Source: Streptomyces roseolilacinus (GTDB taxonomy: Bacteria > Actinomycetota > Actinomycetes > Streptomycetales > Streptomycetaceae). From it: a stretch of 64,000 nt of DNA. The notes under the pieces are model-generated. The model did not search any database, had not been told where the DNA came from, and worked only from the letters and a program-made list of their open reading frames with translations. The position numbers were made by a program, and so were the translations under genes. Positions 51,460-59,366 of this stretch are shown here, piece after piece. Positions within the stretch are counted from its first letter, which is position 1; every line of letters starts with the position of its first letter. Where the stretch lies: positions 496,001-560,000 of the forward strand of contig NZ_BMSV01000002.1 of NCBI RefSeq assembly GCF_014649335.1, given 5' to 3'.

Positions 51460-51642
51460 CTAGAGCGAGAGGTCCGGCAGCTGCGGGGTGGCGCAGGAGG
51501 ACGACCCGCAGGAGCAGGAACTGCCCCCGTTGGAGGCGCCGCCCTCGGGGAGCGCGACGGTGTCGCGCATCGAGGTCACGGTGAGTTCGCCCAGGTCCAG
51601 GTCCGCGAGGTCGAAGCCCGCGGTACCGGTGGTGTCGGACAT
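51460..51642 (-). CDS. lazA: Thiopeptide precursor with novel core (inner lazA paralogue)
   Basis: 60 aa precursor. The leader is acidic and hydrophobic (FDLADLDLGELTVTSMRD, then TVALPEGGA) and nearly identical to the other precursor in its last 18 residues. The core starts at Ser37: S-N-G-G-S-S-C-S-C-G-S-S-S-C, then ATPQ and the tail LPDLSL. Compared with the lactazole core it has two more residues before the Cys-Ser-Cys and one fewer after it, so Ser1 and the Ser before the last Cys are one residue further apart (positions 1 and 13), predicting a 35-membered ring. Trp2 is replaced by Asn. AAGGAG lies 7 bases before the ATG. Confidence 0.9.
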   Translation of the reverse strand: MSDTTGTAGFDLADLDLGELTVTSMRDTVALPEGGASNGGSSCSCGSSSCATPQLPDLSL

Positions 51643-51696
51643 GGATGTCTCCTTGGTCTGCCGTGGCGATGGACGGGGAAGGCGCGCCCGCGTCGG

Positions 51697-51891
51697 TCAG
51701 CCCGCGGCGAGCGGGATGGTCTCCAGCTGCGGCTGGGCGCAGGACGACGAGGCCTGGCAGGAGCAGGACCCCCAGGACGCGCCACCCTCGGGGAGGGCGG
51801 CGGTGTCGCGCATGGACGTGACGGTCAGGTCGCTGAGGTCCAGCTCCAGGTCCTGGAGGTCGAAGCCGGGGGTGGAGGTGACGTCGGACAT
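51697..51891 (-). CDS. lazA: Lactazole-type thiopeptide precursor (outer lazA)
   Basis: 64 aa precursor, first gene of the operon. The leader FDLQDLELDLSDLTVTSMRD and ALPEGGA precedes the core SWGSCSCQASSSCAQPQ, which, as far as I remember, is the lactazole core of Streptomyces lactacystinaeus residue for residue; the C-terminal tail is LETIPLAAG instead of the short DM. Expected chemistry: thiazoles at the three Cys, an oxazole at the middle Ser of SSS, dehydroalanines, and a pyridine from Ser1 and Ser12, a 32-membered ring. AAGGAG lies 7 bases before the ATG. A paralogue with a different core follows after 54 bases. Confidence 0.93.
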   Translation of the reverse strand: MSDVTSTPGFDLQDLELDLSDLTVTSMRDTAALPEGGASWGSCSCQASSSCAQPQLETIPLAAG

Positions 51892-53307
51892 GCGGAGCTC
51901 CTTCTGTGAGGGTGGGAACCGGAAGGCACCGAACGGGCGGTGCCGGATGGAGCCGTGCGGTCCACGGGAAGCACGCCCCTCCGGCGGGAACCGCAGGAGG
52001 GACGTCCGCGACCGCAAGTGATCAAGCATGTGCGGTCCGACTATATGGCCGCCGTCGGGCGCTCCGAGAACCTTCACAAGCCCCGTGATGATTTGGCCGG
52101 TTCGATGCCCTGGCTCATAAGCGGCGGGGGCGTATTCGAGCCATGCGGGGGAGTCGAAGTGACCGCTCCGGGCCTTGCAGGGCGAGGCGTTCATCCCCAT
52201 GTCACCCCCTTCGGCGGCCATGGACGCGATGCCTCCGGATACCGCCACCGAGTGAGGGGTCTGTGAAGACTCCCCGTACGCCGGCGGGATGGTCAATTGA
52301 GCCGCAACGGGCCGGAATCCACCGATCCGCCACATCGGCCCCCGAACGGGCCCGGCACCCTGCCCGCCGACCGCCGCAGCCCTTCGGGAGCAGCGCTTCC
52401 CGGTGGTCCCGTGCCTCCGGGGGTTGCTCCGCACACGAGCCGCGGACAGGTGCCGGAGGCGATTTCGAGACAGCGCGGGAGCGGCCTCACGGGCGTCCGC
52501 GTCGGCCGACGGCACCCCGGGAGAGGACCGCCCCGTGAACGGACGGCGGGAAGCGGTACGCGGTGCCCGGCTCGGTGGGAGCCGCCGGGGCGCCGTGTGA
52601 ACCCGCTCCCGTTCCCAACGGCCCGACGGAACTCCGCCCGCGACCGCCCCGCACCCGGTCCGGACCACCCCCGCCCGGCCGTGGGCACCGGGCGCCGCCC
52701 CACCTCCCGGCCGGAGGCGGGCCGCCCCGGGAGGACGTCGTGCGGAAGCGCCGCACCGACTCGCCCCGGCGGGACCTCCGCGACGGGCCCGGGCCTCCTG
52801 CGGACGGCGGATCGACGGGCCGTCGACGGCACTCGGGGGAGGGGCTCCGCTCCCCTCCCCGGCGGAGGCGGACACCGGCATCGGCGCCGACCGGACCGTG
52901 TCGGCGGGCCCGCCGGTCGTACGGGCCCGCCGGCCGTACGGGCCCACCGTCTCCCGCCGGATCGCGCGGCCGTCCGACCCCGTCTGCGGCGGGACGCCGC
53001 GGCGGCCGTCCCGCCCGGCTCCGGCCGCGAGAGCCGTGAGCGGCGCGGCGCCGTCGAACGACGCGTCGACCGCTCAGGCGGCGCGGCGGGCAAGGTGTCC
53101 GCGCGGGTCGGCGCGACCGGTACGGCGTCCCGTCGGCGTGGGCCGCGACCGTGCGTCCACGGCCGTCCCGCACCGGCCTCGGGGCAGCGGCGGGCATCGG
53201 TACGAGAGGGCGTGCGGGGATCCGCGGAGCCGTGCCTGCGCCGCCGGCGCACCCTGGGGCGGGGGCCCGGTCGCCGCAGCGGCCGGGCCGTGCGCGAGGG
53301 GGAGTGC
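51892..53307. other. 1.4-kb region upstream of the thiopeptide operon, no gene seen
   Basis: No supported gene on either strand despite long open frames, which are Arg/Pro/Gly-rich. 51892-52130 probably holds the operon's leader and promoter. Around 52908-52948 the unit GGGCCCGCCGG-CGTAC is repeated almost three times in tandem. It may be the decayed remains of former genes. Confidence 0.5.
52040..52045 (-). promoter_or_regulatory. Candidate -10 box for the thiopeptide operon
   Basis: TATAGT on the minus strand (extended context CATATAGTC), about 150 bases upstream of the first precursor start, in one of the few AT-rich spots of the region. No clear -35 box was found at 17-18 bases. Confidence 0.4.
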
Positions 53308-53700
53308 CTACCGTGCCTCGGTCGCGATCTGGATCAGGTTGCCGCAGGTGTCGTCGAAGACCGCGGTGGTGACGGGGCCCATCTCCACGGGCTCCTGGGT
53401 GAACTGGACGCCGAGGCCGCGCAGGCGCCGGTACTCCGCCTTCACGTCGTCGACGGCGAACTGGGCGAGCGGGATGCCGTCCTCGACGAGCGCGTCGCGG
53501 TAGGCCGCGACGGCCGGGTGGCCGGCGGGCTCCAGGAGGAGTTCGGTGCCGTCGGGCTCCTCGGACGAGACGACGGTCAGCCACCGGTCCTTCCCGCCCA
53601 CCGGGACGTCGTGCTTCTTCACGAAGCCGAGGACCTCGGTGTAGAAGCGCTCGGCCTTGGCCTGGTCGTCGACGAAGACGCTGGTCAGATGGATCTTCAT
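53308..53700 (-). CDS. VOC-family (glyoxalase/bleomycin-resistance fold) protein
   Basis: 130 aa, one vicinal-oxygen-chelate domain of two beta-alpha-beta-beta-beta units: KIHLTSVFVDDQAKAERFYT, TELLLEPAGHPAV, then PLAQFAVDDVKAEYRRLRGL and FDDTCGNLIQIATE. The metal-ligand positions appear to be His4, Glu in TELLLEP, Gln in LAQFAV and a late Asn/Gln, in line with the loose family pattern. The ATG overlaps the stop of the ArsR gene (ATGA), so the regulator and this protein are co-translated. Such ArsR-VOC pairs are common in Streptomyces; the molecule bound is unknown. Confidence 0.92.
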   Translation of the reverse strand: MKIHLTSVFVDDQAKAERFYTEVLGFVKKHDVPVGGKDRWLTVVSSEEPDGTELLLEPAGHPAVAAYRDALVEDGIPLAQFAVDDVKAEYRRLRGLGVQFTQEPVEMGPVTTAVFDDTCGNLIQIATEAR

Positions 53701-54008
53701 GGGGTGCTCTTCTCCGGTTCGGGCGTGTCGGGCGTGTCGGGCGTGGGCCATCGCTCGGTGATCCGCCGCAGCGGGGCCGTGTTCAGGTCGTGGAACTTGC
53801 AGCGGCCCTCCCGTCTGGTCTCGACGAGCCCGGCGGCCTCCAGTACGGCGAGGTGCTGGGAGACCGCCTGGCGCGAGATGCCGAGCCGGTGCCTCGTACT
53901 CAGTCGGGAGCAGATCTCGAACAGCGTCTGCCCGGACTTCTCCGCGAGCTCGTCGAGGATGGTGCGGCGGGTGGGGTCGGCCAGGGCTTTGAAGAGGACG
54001 TCGGCCAC
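53697..54008 (-). CDS. ArsR-family regulator
   Basis: 103 aa winged-helix repressor: LFKALADPTRRTILDELAEK, then ISRQAVSQHLAVLEAAGLVE (recognition helix) and the wing REGRCKFHDLN. Metal-binding Cys of the classic arsenic sensors are not evident, so the ligand is probably organic. The C-terminus has a 9-base tandem repeat giving PDTPDT. CTGGAGG lies 7 bases before the ATG, and directly upstream of that is a long palindrome, the likely autoregulatory operator. It precedes the VOC gene with overlapping stop/start. Confidence 0.92.
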   Translation of the reverse strand: MADVLFKALADPTRRTILDELAEKSGQTLFEICSRLSTRHRLGISRQAVSQHLAVLEAAGLVETRREGRCKFHDLNTAPLRRITERWPTPDTPDTPEPEKSTP

Positions 54009-54016
54009 GCCTCCAG

Positions 54017-54042
54017 GATAGGCAAGTGTTCACTTGCCTATC
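54017..54042. promoter_or_regulatory. 26-bp palindromic ArsR operator
   Basis: GATAGGCAAGTG and CACTTGCCTATC flank two central bases: perfect 12-bp arms, ending 9 bases before the ArsR start and next to its ribosome binding site. Very likely the binding site of this ArsR protein. Confidence 0.75.
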
Positions 54043-54306
54043 AAGAGGGGGGTGTCCCGCTCCGGGCGGCGAGCCCGCCGTCCGGCCCCCTTCGCCGGAC
54101 CGGAGTGGAGCGCTCGGCCGTCGACGGCGCGGACGCACGCCCGTCGGGGACGTGGGGAACCACCCCGGTGCCACCGGCGGCACGCGTCCGTGGGGCGCAG
54201 TGGCCCGGCCCCTGCGCCGGCCCGGCCGCTCACGGGACCAGCCGCACGCACGCCCCTTGTTCGAATGCGAGTGCCCGGGGTGTTCGACCATTGATACGGT
54301 CCCGCC

Positions 54307-54969
54307 ATGGCTGAAGCACGCAGACCACCGAGCGGTCCGATCACCGCGGCCGACGTCGAACACGCCGTCCGCTCGGCGCTCGCGACCCTGCGCGGGGCGG
54401 AGGCGTCGGACTGGAGCGTCAAGGCGGGTTCCCTGGAGTGGGACTGCTGGGAGACCGTCGAGCACCTCGCCGACGACTTGTTCGCCTACGCCGTCCAGTT
54501 GGGCCCGGCGAACCTGCCACCGGACACCCACGTCCCGTTCGCGTGGAGCCGCAGGAGGCCGGGAGGGCCGGCGAACGCCGTCTTCGCGGACCGCGAGGCC
54601 GGCCCGGCCGGTCTGCTGCACGTACTGGAAGCCAGTGGTGCCCTGCTGGCCGCGATGGTCCGCACCACGCCCCCCACGGTCCGGGCGCACCACATCTTCG
54701 GCGCGGCCGACCCCGAGGGATTCGCCGCGATGGGTGTCGTCGAGACCCTGGTGCACACCCACGACGTCGCCGAGGGCCTCGGCGTCGACTGGACGCCGCC
54801 CGCCGGCCTGTGCGACCGCGCACTGGCCCGCCTCTTCCCCGACGCCCCGACCGACACCGACCGGTGGCCGACCCTCCTGTGGGCCACCGGCCGCGCGGAG
54901 CTCCCCGGCCGGCCGCGCCTCGCCACGTGGCGCTGGTACGGCGCCCCCCGCGCCGACGACAGGCCGTAG
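54307..54969 (+). CDS. Mycothiol-dependent maleylpyruvate isomerase-like (MDMPI/DinB) protein
   Basis: 220 aa four-helix bundle of the MDMPI-N/DinB group. Metal-binding His/Glu positions appear in WDCWETVEHLADDLFAYA and AMGVVETLVHTHDVAEGLGV. Actinobacterial members use mycothiol to isomerise or conjugate substrates; this one lacks neighbours of a gentisate pathway, so the reaction is unknown. No Shine-Dalgarno sequence; TACGGT lies 6 bases before the ATG, which fits leaderless translation. Divergent from the ArsR-VOC pair with about 300 bases between and no gene in the gap. Confidence 0.87.
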   Translation: MAEARRPPSGPITAADVEHAVRSALATLRGAEASDWSVKAGSLEWDCWETVEHLADDLFAYAVQLGPANLPPDTHVPFAWSRRRPGGPANAVFADREAGPAGLLHVLEASGALLAAMVRTTPPTVRAHHIFGAADPEGFAAMGVVETLVHTHDVAEGLGVDWTPPAGLCDRALARLFPDAPTDTDRWPTLLWATGRAELPGRPRLATWRWYGAPRADDRP

Positions 54970-55035
54970 AAGGCCGCCGGCCCGCACCCGCGGCGCGCCG
55001 GAGGCTCCGATCACGGTCCTGGGAACCCCGCAGGG

Positions 55036-55458
55036 TCAGCCGCGGTCGTCCCGGGCGCGCAGGATCTCGCGCGCTTCGTCGCGGACCGAGGCGTCGGCGT
55101 CCGACACCAGGACCCGGCACAGGGCTTCCAGCCGGGCCAGGCCCTCGTCGGACTGACGGCAGACGTTGTCGACGGCGGCGTCGAGGTGGTCGGCGGTGTC
55201 GTCGTCCGCACGGGCGAGCGCGGCCAGGACCATCCGCAGGCCGTGGGCGTCCCCCCGTTCGAGCAGGGCCTCCGCCGTGTCCTGGGTGACGGCGGTGTCC
55301 TGACCGTCGAGCAGCAGCCGGTGCAGTACCGCGGCGACCTCGGCGTCCTCCGCCGCGCCCGCCAGCCGCCGGCCGGCTGCCGCTCTGACGGACCACGATG
55401 CCGAGCGGGCGTCCCGAAGCGCCGAACCCAACGCGTCGCCGGGGTCGGAGAGAGTCAT
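55036..55458 (-). CDS. HEAT-repeat protein
   Basis: 140 aa, all-helical, with repeats of the HEAT type (SWSVRAAAGRRLAGAAEDAE, AVTQDTAEALLERGDAHGLR, DASVRDEAREILRARDD). Such proteins are protein-interaction scaffolds, and small ones like this are frequent and uncharacterised in Streptomyces. ATG 55458 is chosen because GGAGG lies just upstream; an in-frame ATG 9 bases earlier is possible. Convergent with the MDMPI-like gene across 66 bases. Confidence 0.82.
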   Translation of the reverse strand: MTLSDPGDALGSALRDARSASWSVRAAAGRRLAGAAEDAEVAAVLHRLLLDGQDTAVTQDTAEALLERGDAHGLRMVLAALARADDDTADHLDAAVDNVCRQSDEGLARLEALCRVLVSDADASVRDEAREILRARDDRG

Positions 55459-56204
55459 GGCCTCCATCCTGGCACGGCACCCCGGAACGCCCGGTCCCGG
55501 CCTCAGGGGCTCCCGTTCGGCGTCCGCCTCGCGGTGGTCGAACCGCGCATCGCGGCCGCCGGTGCCTTCGCCGGGAGCCGGCGCCCCGGAGCCGCCGGTG
55601 ATGCGCCTCGGCGCCGCCGCGCCGTTCGTGACGGTGGTCGTGCCGATGGGCGGACGGCTTCACGGTCCGTGTCCGCTCGGCGGTGCCGACGGGTTGCCGC
55701 CCCATGCCGTCTTCCCCGGCCGTTCGGTGCTCTCCACGGGCACCGCCACGGCCGTCCTGCCGACCTCGGCGGTGCCCGGGCCCCGGACCCGGCCCCCGGT
55801 CCGCGCCGCTCCCGCCGGCCGGGAGCGCCCGCGCCGCCCTGCCCGTGGGAGACGCCGTACCCGCCGCTTCCGCAGTGACCGGTCACGGGTCTCGAAGCCG
55901 CTCGCGGGCAGGCGTCGCGCCCGTTCCACGTTCCAGGAAGTCGTTCCAGGTGGACCCCGTCGCCGCAGGTCAGAGGCCGTACGGCCATTCCGGCGTCCCC
56001 CGTTTCCCGGCTGGATGGCGCGAACGCCGGGACGTCCCGCAGAGTGAGTGCGGCGCAGCCCGGACCACCGGGCCGACCGACCGGAGGCGGACACCGCCCC
56101 GGGTCGTACCGGAACCGCGAAGCCCTCGGGGCGCCGCGAACCGGCGCGCTTCGACCGCTCCACCACTGCCGCACATCCACTCTCCGACGGGGGCTTGTCT
56201 CACC
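55459..56204. other. Intergenic region, no gene seen
   Basis: About 745 bases between divergent genes. Open frames exist on both strands but are low-complexity. No long perfect hairpin was noticed. The promoter for the exported-protein group (56205 onward) should lie at the right end. Confidence 0.4.
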
Positions 56205-56957
56205 ATGCGCATCTCCACCGGCACCACCCGCGCCCACCACGTCCGCCGCACCGCCCTCGCCGCCGCCGTGCTGGCGGCCGCGCTCTCGACCACCGCCTGC
56301 GGCATCACGGAGGTCTCCAAGGACCCGTCCGTGACCTCGACGACGAGCGCGAGCACCGCGCCGACGGCGAGCGCGGCCCCCTCGACCACCGGCCCGGCCG
56401 CGGGCGGTACTGCTCCTTCCGCTCCCTCCGCCTCCGGTACGACCGGCACCCCGACCTCCGCCCCCTCGGCGGCCGCGTACGCCACCGTCACCACCGCCGC
56501 CGCCCGGAAGCCGGCCGGCCAGGGCGCGGCCGTCGCCACCTGCACCGGTGCCCACACCCGCGTCGTCGTCAACCGGCCCGCCCGCCCCATCAACCACCTG
56601 CTGCTCACCGCCACCAACAAGGGCTCGGCGTCCTGCGACCTCCACGGCGCGCCGTACCTGCGTTTCGACCAGGACCAGGCAGCCACCGCCGTCGACGACT
56701 CGACCCGCCTGCAGAGCGTCATCCGGCTCGCCCCGGGCCGGTCGGCGTACGCCTCCGTCGTCCTGGTGGGCGAGCGGACCGGCGACGAGGTCAACGGCCG
56801 TACCGCCTCCCGGCTCGGCGTCCACTTCGCCGCCGCGGACGGGGCGGGCTCCGTCGGCCCGTCGGTACGGCTGAAGCTTCCCTCCGGCACGTACCTCACC
56901 GACGACGCGCGGGTCATGCACTGGACGGAGAGCCTCGAGGACGCCCTGGCCTACTGA
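56205..56957 (+). CDS. DUF4232-domain exported protein, putative lipoprotein
   Basis: 250 aa. Signal MRISTGTTRAHHVRRTALAA with a hydrophobic core ending STTAC: the Cys suggests lipid attachment, though the lipobox is weak. A long Ser/Thr/Ala/Pro-rich linker (about 30-110) leads to a DUF4232 beta-sandwich domain: ATCTGAHTRVVVNRP, LTATNKGSASCDLHGAPYLR, RSAYASVVLVGERTGDE. The two Cys likely form a disulfide. DUF4232 proteins are common on Streptomyces surfaces and of unknown function. It is followed closely by two more genes for exported proteins. Confidence 0.87.
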   Translation: MRISTGTTRAHHVRRTALAAAVLAAALSTTACGITEVSKDPSVTSTTSASTAPTASAAPSTTGPAAGGTAPSAPSASGTTGTPTSAPSAAAYATVTTAAARKPAGQGAAVATCTGAHTRVVVNRPARPINHLLLTATNKGSASCDLHGAPYLRFDQDQAATAVDDSTRLQSVIRLAPGRSAYASVVLVGERTGDEVNGRTASRLGVHFAAADGAGSVGPSVRLKLPSGTYLTDDARVMHWTESLEDALAY

Positions 56958-56990
56958 CCACCCGACCGACCCCACCGCACGGAGAACAGA

Positions 56991-57746
56991 GTGAAGAACA
57001 TCCGCGAGCACCGCGCACGACGCACTGCGGCCGCCGCGCTGCTTTCCCTGGGTGTCGCCCTCGGCCTGGCCACCCCGCCCGCCCAGGCCGTCGAGGGCGG
57101 GACGACGATCGGGTCCACGTGGGGCACCGGCATGGCCCAGGTGTGGGAGATGACGCCCGGCGGCCCGGCGTACCGCTGCAGCGGCAGCGTCGTCGGCCCG
57201 ATCAAGGTCCTCACCGCCGCCCACTGCTTCAAGCCGGGCGTGGACTACACGGATTTCTACGTCCTGGTCGGGCACACCGAGAAGGGCAAGGGCCACCGGA
57301 TCCGCGTCGGCAACGTCAACAAGCACAAGGACCTCGCCGTCGCCAGCCTCACGGCCGACGTCAGGCGCCACTCCGAGGTCCACCACGTCGCGCTCAACAC
57401 CAGGATCGAGCCCGCCCACGGCGAGTACGCCCACGTCCAGGGCTGGGGGCGGACCTGCCTCACGTGCCGTGGCTCGCTGCAGCTGAAGCAGGCCCGCGTC
57501 CGGGTCGTCGACTACGGCACCGACCTGGCCGGCGGCCCGGCCTACCGGGTCTTCGGCTCGCCGAAGAACGGAGCGCTGCGCGAGGGCGACTCGGGCGGTC
57601 CGATGCTGTGGAACGGCAGGCAGGTCGGCGTGGTCTCGGACGACAGCGGGCCCAACGACGCCCACCACGCCCACATCTCGCTCTTCGACGACAGCGCGGA
57701 GCGGTTCCTCACCGACATGCACGTACCGGTCAACACCGCCTGGTGA
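56991..57746 (+). CDS. Secreted trypsin-like (S1) serine protease
   Basis: 251 aa. Signal peptide VKNIREHRARRTAAAALLSL ending PAQA; the mature protein begins VEGGTTIG. Catalytic triad: His in TAAHC, Asp in HKDLAVASL and Ser in GDSGGP. The usual disulfide Cys are present (CSGS/AAHC) plus CLTC. The mature N-terminus lacks an obvious pro-region, so activation may be direct. GTG start with GGAG upstream. It lies 33 bases after the DUF4232 gene and 57 before a small secreted-protein gene, suggesting one transcript. Confidence 0.92.
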   Translation: MKNIREHRARRTAAAALLSLGVALGLATPPAQAVEGGTTIGSTWGTGMAQVWEMTPGGPAYRCSGSVVGPIKVLTAAHCFKPGVDYTDFYVLVGHTEKGKGHRIRVGNVNKHKDLAVASLTADVRRHSEVHHVALNTRIEPAHGEYAHVQGWGRTCLTCRGSLQLKQARVRVVDYGTDLAGGPAYRVFGSPKNGALREGDSGGPMLWNGRQVGVVSDDSGPNDAHHAHISLFDDSAERFLTDMHVPVNTAW

Positions 57747-57803
57747 CGCCCCGACCGCCCGTTCCCCACCCGGACAGCACCGACCCAGAGTCAGGAACCT
57801 CCC

Positions 57804-58187
57804 ATGAACAGCACCGCACGGCGGGCGGCCCTCGCCCTCGGCACGTTCGGCGCCCTCGCGACCGCCCTCGTCTCCGCCCCGACCGCTCACGCCGCCGAGA
57901 CGATGTGCGCGACGGCCGGGTACCAGGACGAGTCGACCGTCTGCGTCTACGACAAGCCCAACGGCTACCAGGGCGTCCTGTACCCGGGTGAGGACATGCA
58001 CGGGCACCAGGTGGAGTTCTCCCTGATCTGCCGGAAGGACGACCGTCACTACGGCGGCACGTCGTACAAGGTCAACACCCGGGTCCTGAACTGGACGTTC
58101 AACGTCCCCCGCCAGGGCTACTGCTCCTTCCAGGTGAAGGACCTCACCCGGGGCAAGACCTGGCGCACCCCGTCCATCCACCGCTGA
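57804..58187 (+). CDS. Small secreted Cys-containing protein
   Basis: 127 aa. The signal peptide ends TAHA (about residue 30); the mature part is about 97 aa with four Cys (ETMCATAG, STVCVYDK, SLICRKDD, GYCSFQVK), likely two disulfides. VCVYDKPNGYQGVLYPGEDM recalls small secreted Streptomyces proteins of the I36 inhibitor/beta-gamma-crystallin type. Placed right behind a trypsin-like protease, it could be a protease inhibitor or partner; this is a guess from position. Two strong hairpins follow. Confidence 0.82.
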   Translation: MNSTARRAALALGTFGALATALVSAPTAHAAETMCATAGYQDESTVCVYDKPNGYQGVLYPGEDMHGHQVEFSLICRKDDRHYGGTSYKVNTRVLNWTFNVPRQGYCSFQVKDLTRGKTWRTPSIHR

Positions 58188-58215
58188 TCCCCGCCGGCCC
58201 GGGCCGGTACCGCGC

Positions 58216-58254
58216 GTGCGCCCCCTGCGAGCTCCGGCCCCGCAGGGGGCGCAC
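58216..58254. terminator. Terminator hairpin after the exported-protein genes
   Basis: GTGCGCCCCCTGCG (58216-58229) and its perfect reverse complement (58241-58254), 11-base loop, 28 bases after the stop. Confidence 0.7.
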
Positions 58255-58262
58255 TCCTGCGA

Positions 58263-58308
58263 GCACCGGCCGTACCGGCGTCTCGCCCACCTCCCGTACG
58301 GCCGGTGC
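58263..58308. repeat. Second hairpin, 13-bp arms
   Basis: GCACCGGCCGTAC and GTACGGCCGGTGC, perfect, with a 20-base spacer. Probably a back-up terminator. Confidence 0.5.
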
Positions 58309-58455
58309 CGGTCCCAGCCGGCACCGGCTCCCCCGCCACCGGCCCGAGGCGACCGTCGGCGGCCCCCGCGTGACCTCCGCAAACCAGGCTCCGGGGAGGG
58401 GCCGGCCGCACCTCTCACCTGATCTACAATCTTCCATGGATTTATGGAGGAAGGC

Positions 58456-59133
58456 ATGGTGGAAGGCTCGAAGGCCCGGACGAAGGCGCAGCTGTACGAC
58501 GCCTTCGCGGCCGGCGGCAAGGCGCTGGCCAGCGGGAAGCGGCTGGAACTGCTCGACCTGCTCGCCCAGGGCGAGCGCACCGTGGACGCGCTGGCGAAAG
58601 CGGCCGGCCTGAACCTGACCACGGCCTCGGCCCATCTGCAGACCCTCAAGCAGGCCGGGTTCGTCGCCACCCGCCGTGAAGGCGTGCGCATTCACTACCG
58701 GCTCGCCGGTGACGACGTCGCCCGGCTCCTCGCGCTCCTGTGCAAGGTCGCCGAGGCCCACCAGGCGTCCGTTCCCGCCGCCCGCGCCGCCCACCTCGGC
58801 GAGGACGGCGCGCAGGAGATCACCCGCGAGGAACTGGCCGTCCGCGTCCGGGCCGGCCGGGCGGTGGTGCTGGACGTGCGGCCGGTGGAGGAGTACCTCG
58901 CCGGGCACATCCCCGGCGCCCGGTCCATCCCGGTGCAGGAACTGGCCGGGCGGATCGGCGAACTGCCCGAGGACGCGGAGATCGTCGTGTACTGCCGAGG
59001 CGAGCACTGCGTGCTCGCCTACGACGCGGTGCGGCTGCTGGCCGACCGCGGACGTCGCGCGATCCGCCTGAACGACGGCATGCTCGAGTGGCGGCTGTCC
59101 GAGATGCCCGTCGACGCCGGGAGCCCGGTGTGA
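58456..59133 (+). CDS. ArsR-family regulator fused to a rhodanese domain
   Basis: 225 aa. N-terminal winged helix (about 20-95; ALAKAAGLNLTTASAHLQTL, wing REGVRIHYRL) and C-terminal rhodanese (about 118-220) with DVRPVEEYLAGHIPGARSIP and the active-site loop YCRGEHC. The rhodanese Cys can carry persulfide, so the protein may sense reactive sulfur directly. ATG 58456 has GGAGG 5 bases upstream; an earlier ATG overlaps that site. It heads an apparent operon with an MFS transporter and a TusA-like protein, all on the same strand. Confidence 0.92.
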   Translation: MVEGSKARTKAQLYDAFAAGGKALASGKRLELLDLLAQGERTVDALAKAAGLNLTTASAHLQTLKQAGFVATRREGVRIHYRLAGDDVARLLALLCKVAEAHQASVPAARAAHLGEDGAQEITREELAVRVRAGRAVVLDVRPVEEYLAGHIPGARSIPVQELAGRIGELPEDAEIVVYCRGEHCVLAYDAVRLLADRGRRAIRLNDGMLEWRLSEMPVDAGSPV

Positions 59134-59366
59134 CCGGCCGGACGGCCGCCGCGCCCCCCGGCCCGGCGCACCCGGACCACGACGCCGGCACGCCCGTCGG
59201 TTCGCGTGCCGCGGAGGCCGCCGCCCACGAGACCGGAGCCCTCCGGTCGGCCGCCCCCCGACACCCCGTAGACGGCGCCCGTACCGCCCGCCTTGCCCCA
59301 CCCCCCGCCCCGGCCCCCGGCCGTGGTCCGGGGCGGCCGTCCCATCCGCCTTGTGAAAGAGCCCCC

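Noticed and set aside
52297..54021. Long plus-strand frame upstream of the thiopeptide operon
   Set aside because: Antisense to the VOC and ArsR genes in its second half, and Arg/Pro-rich in the first.
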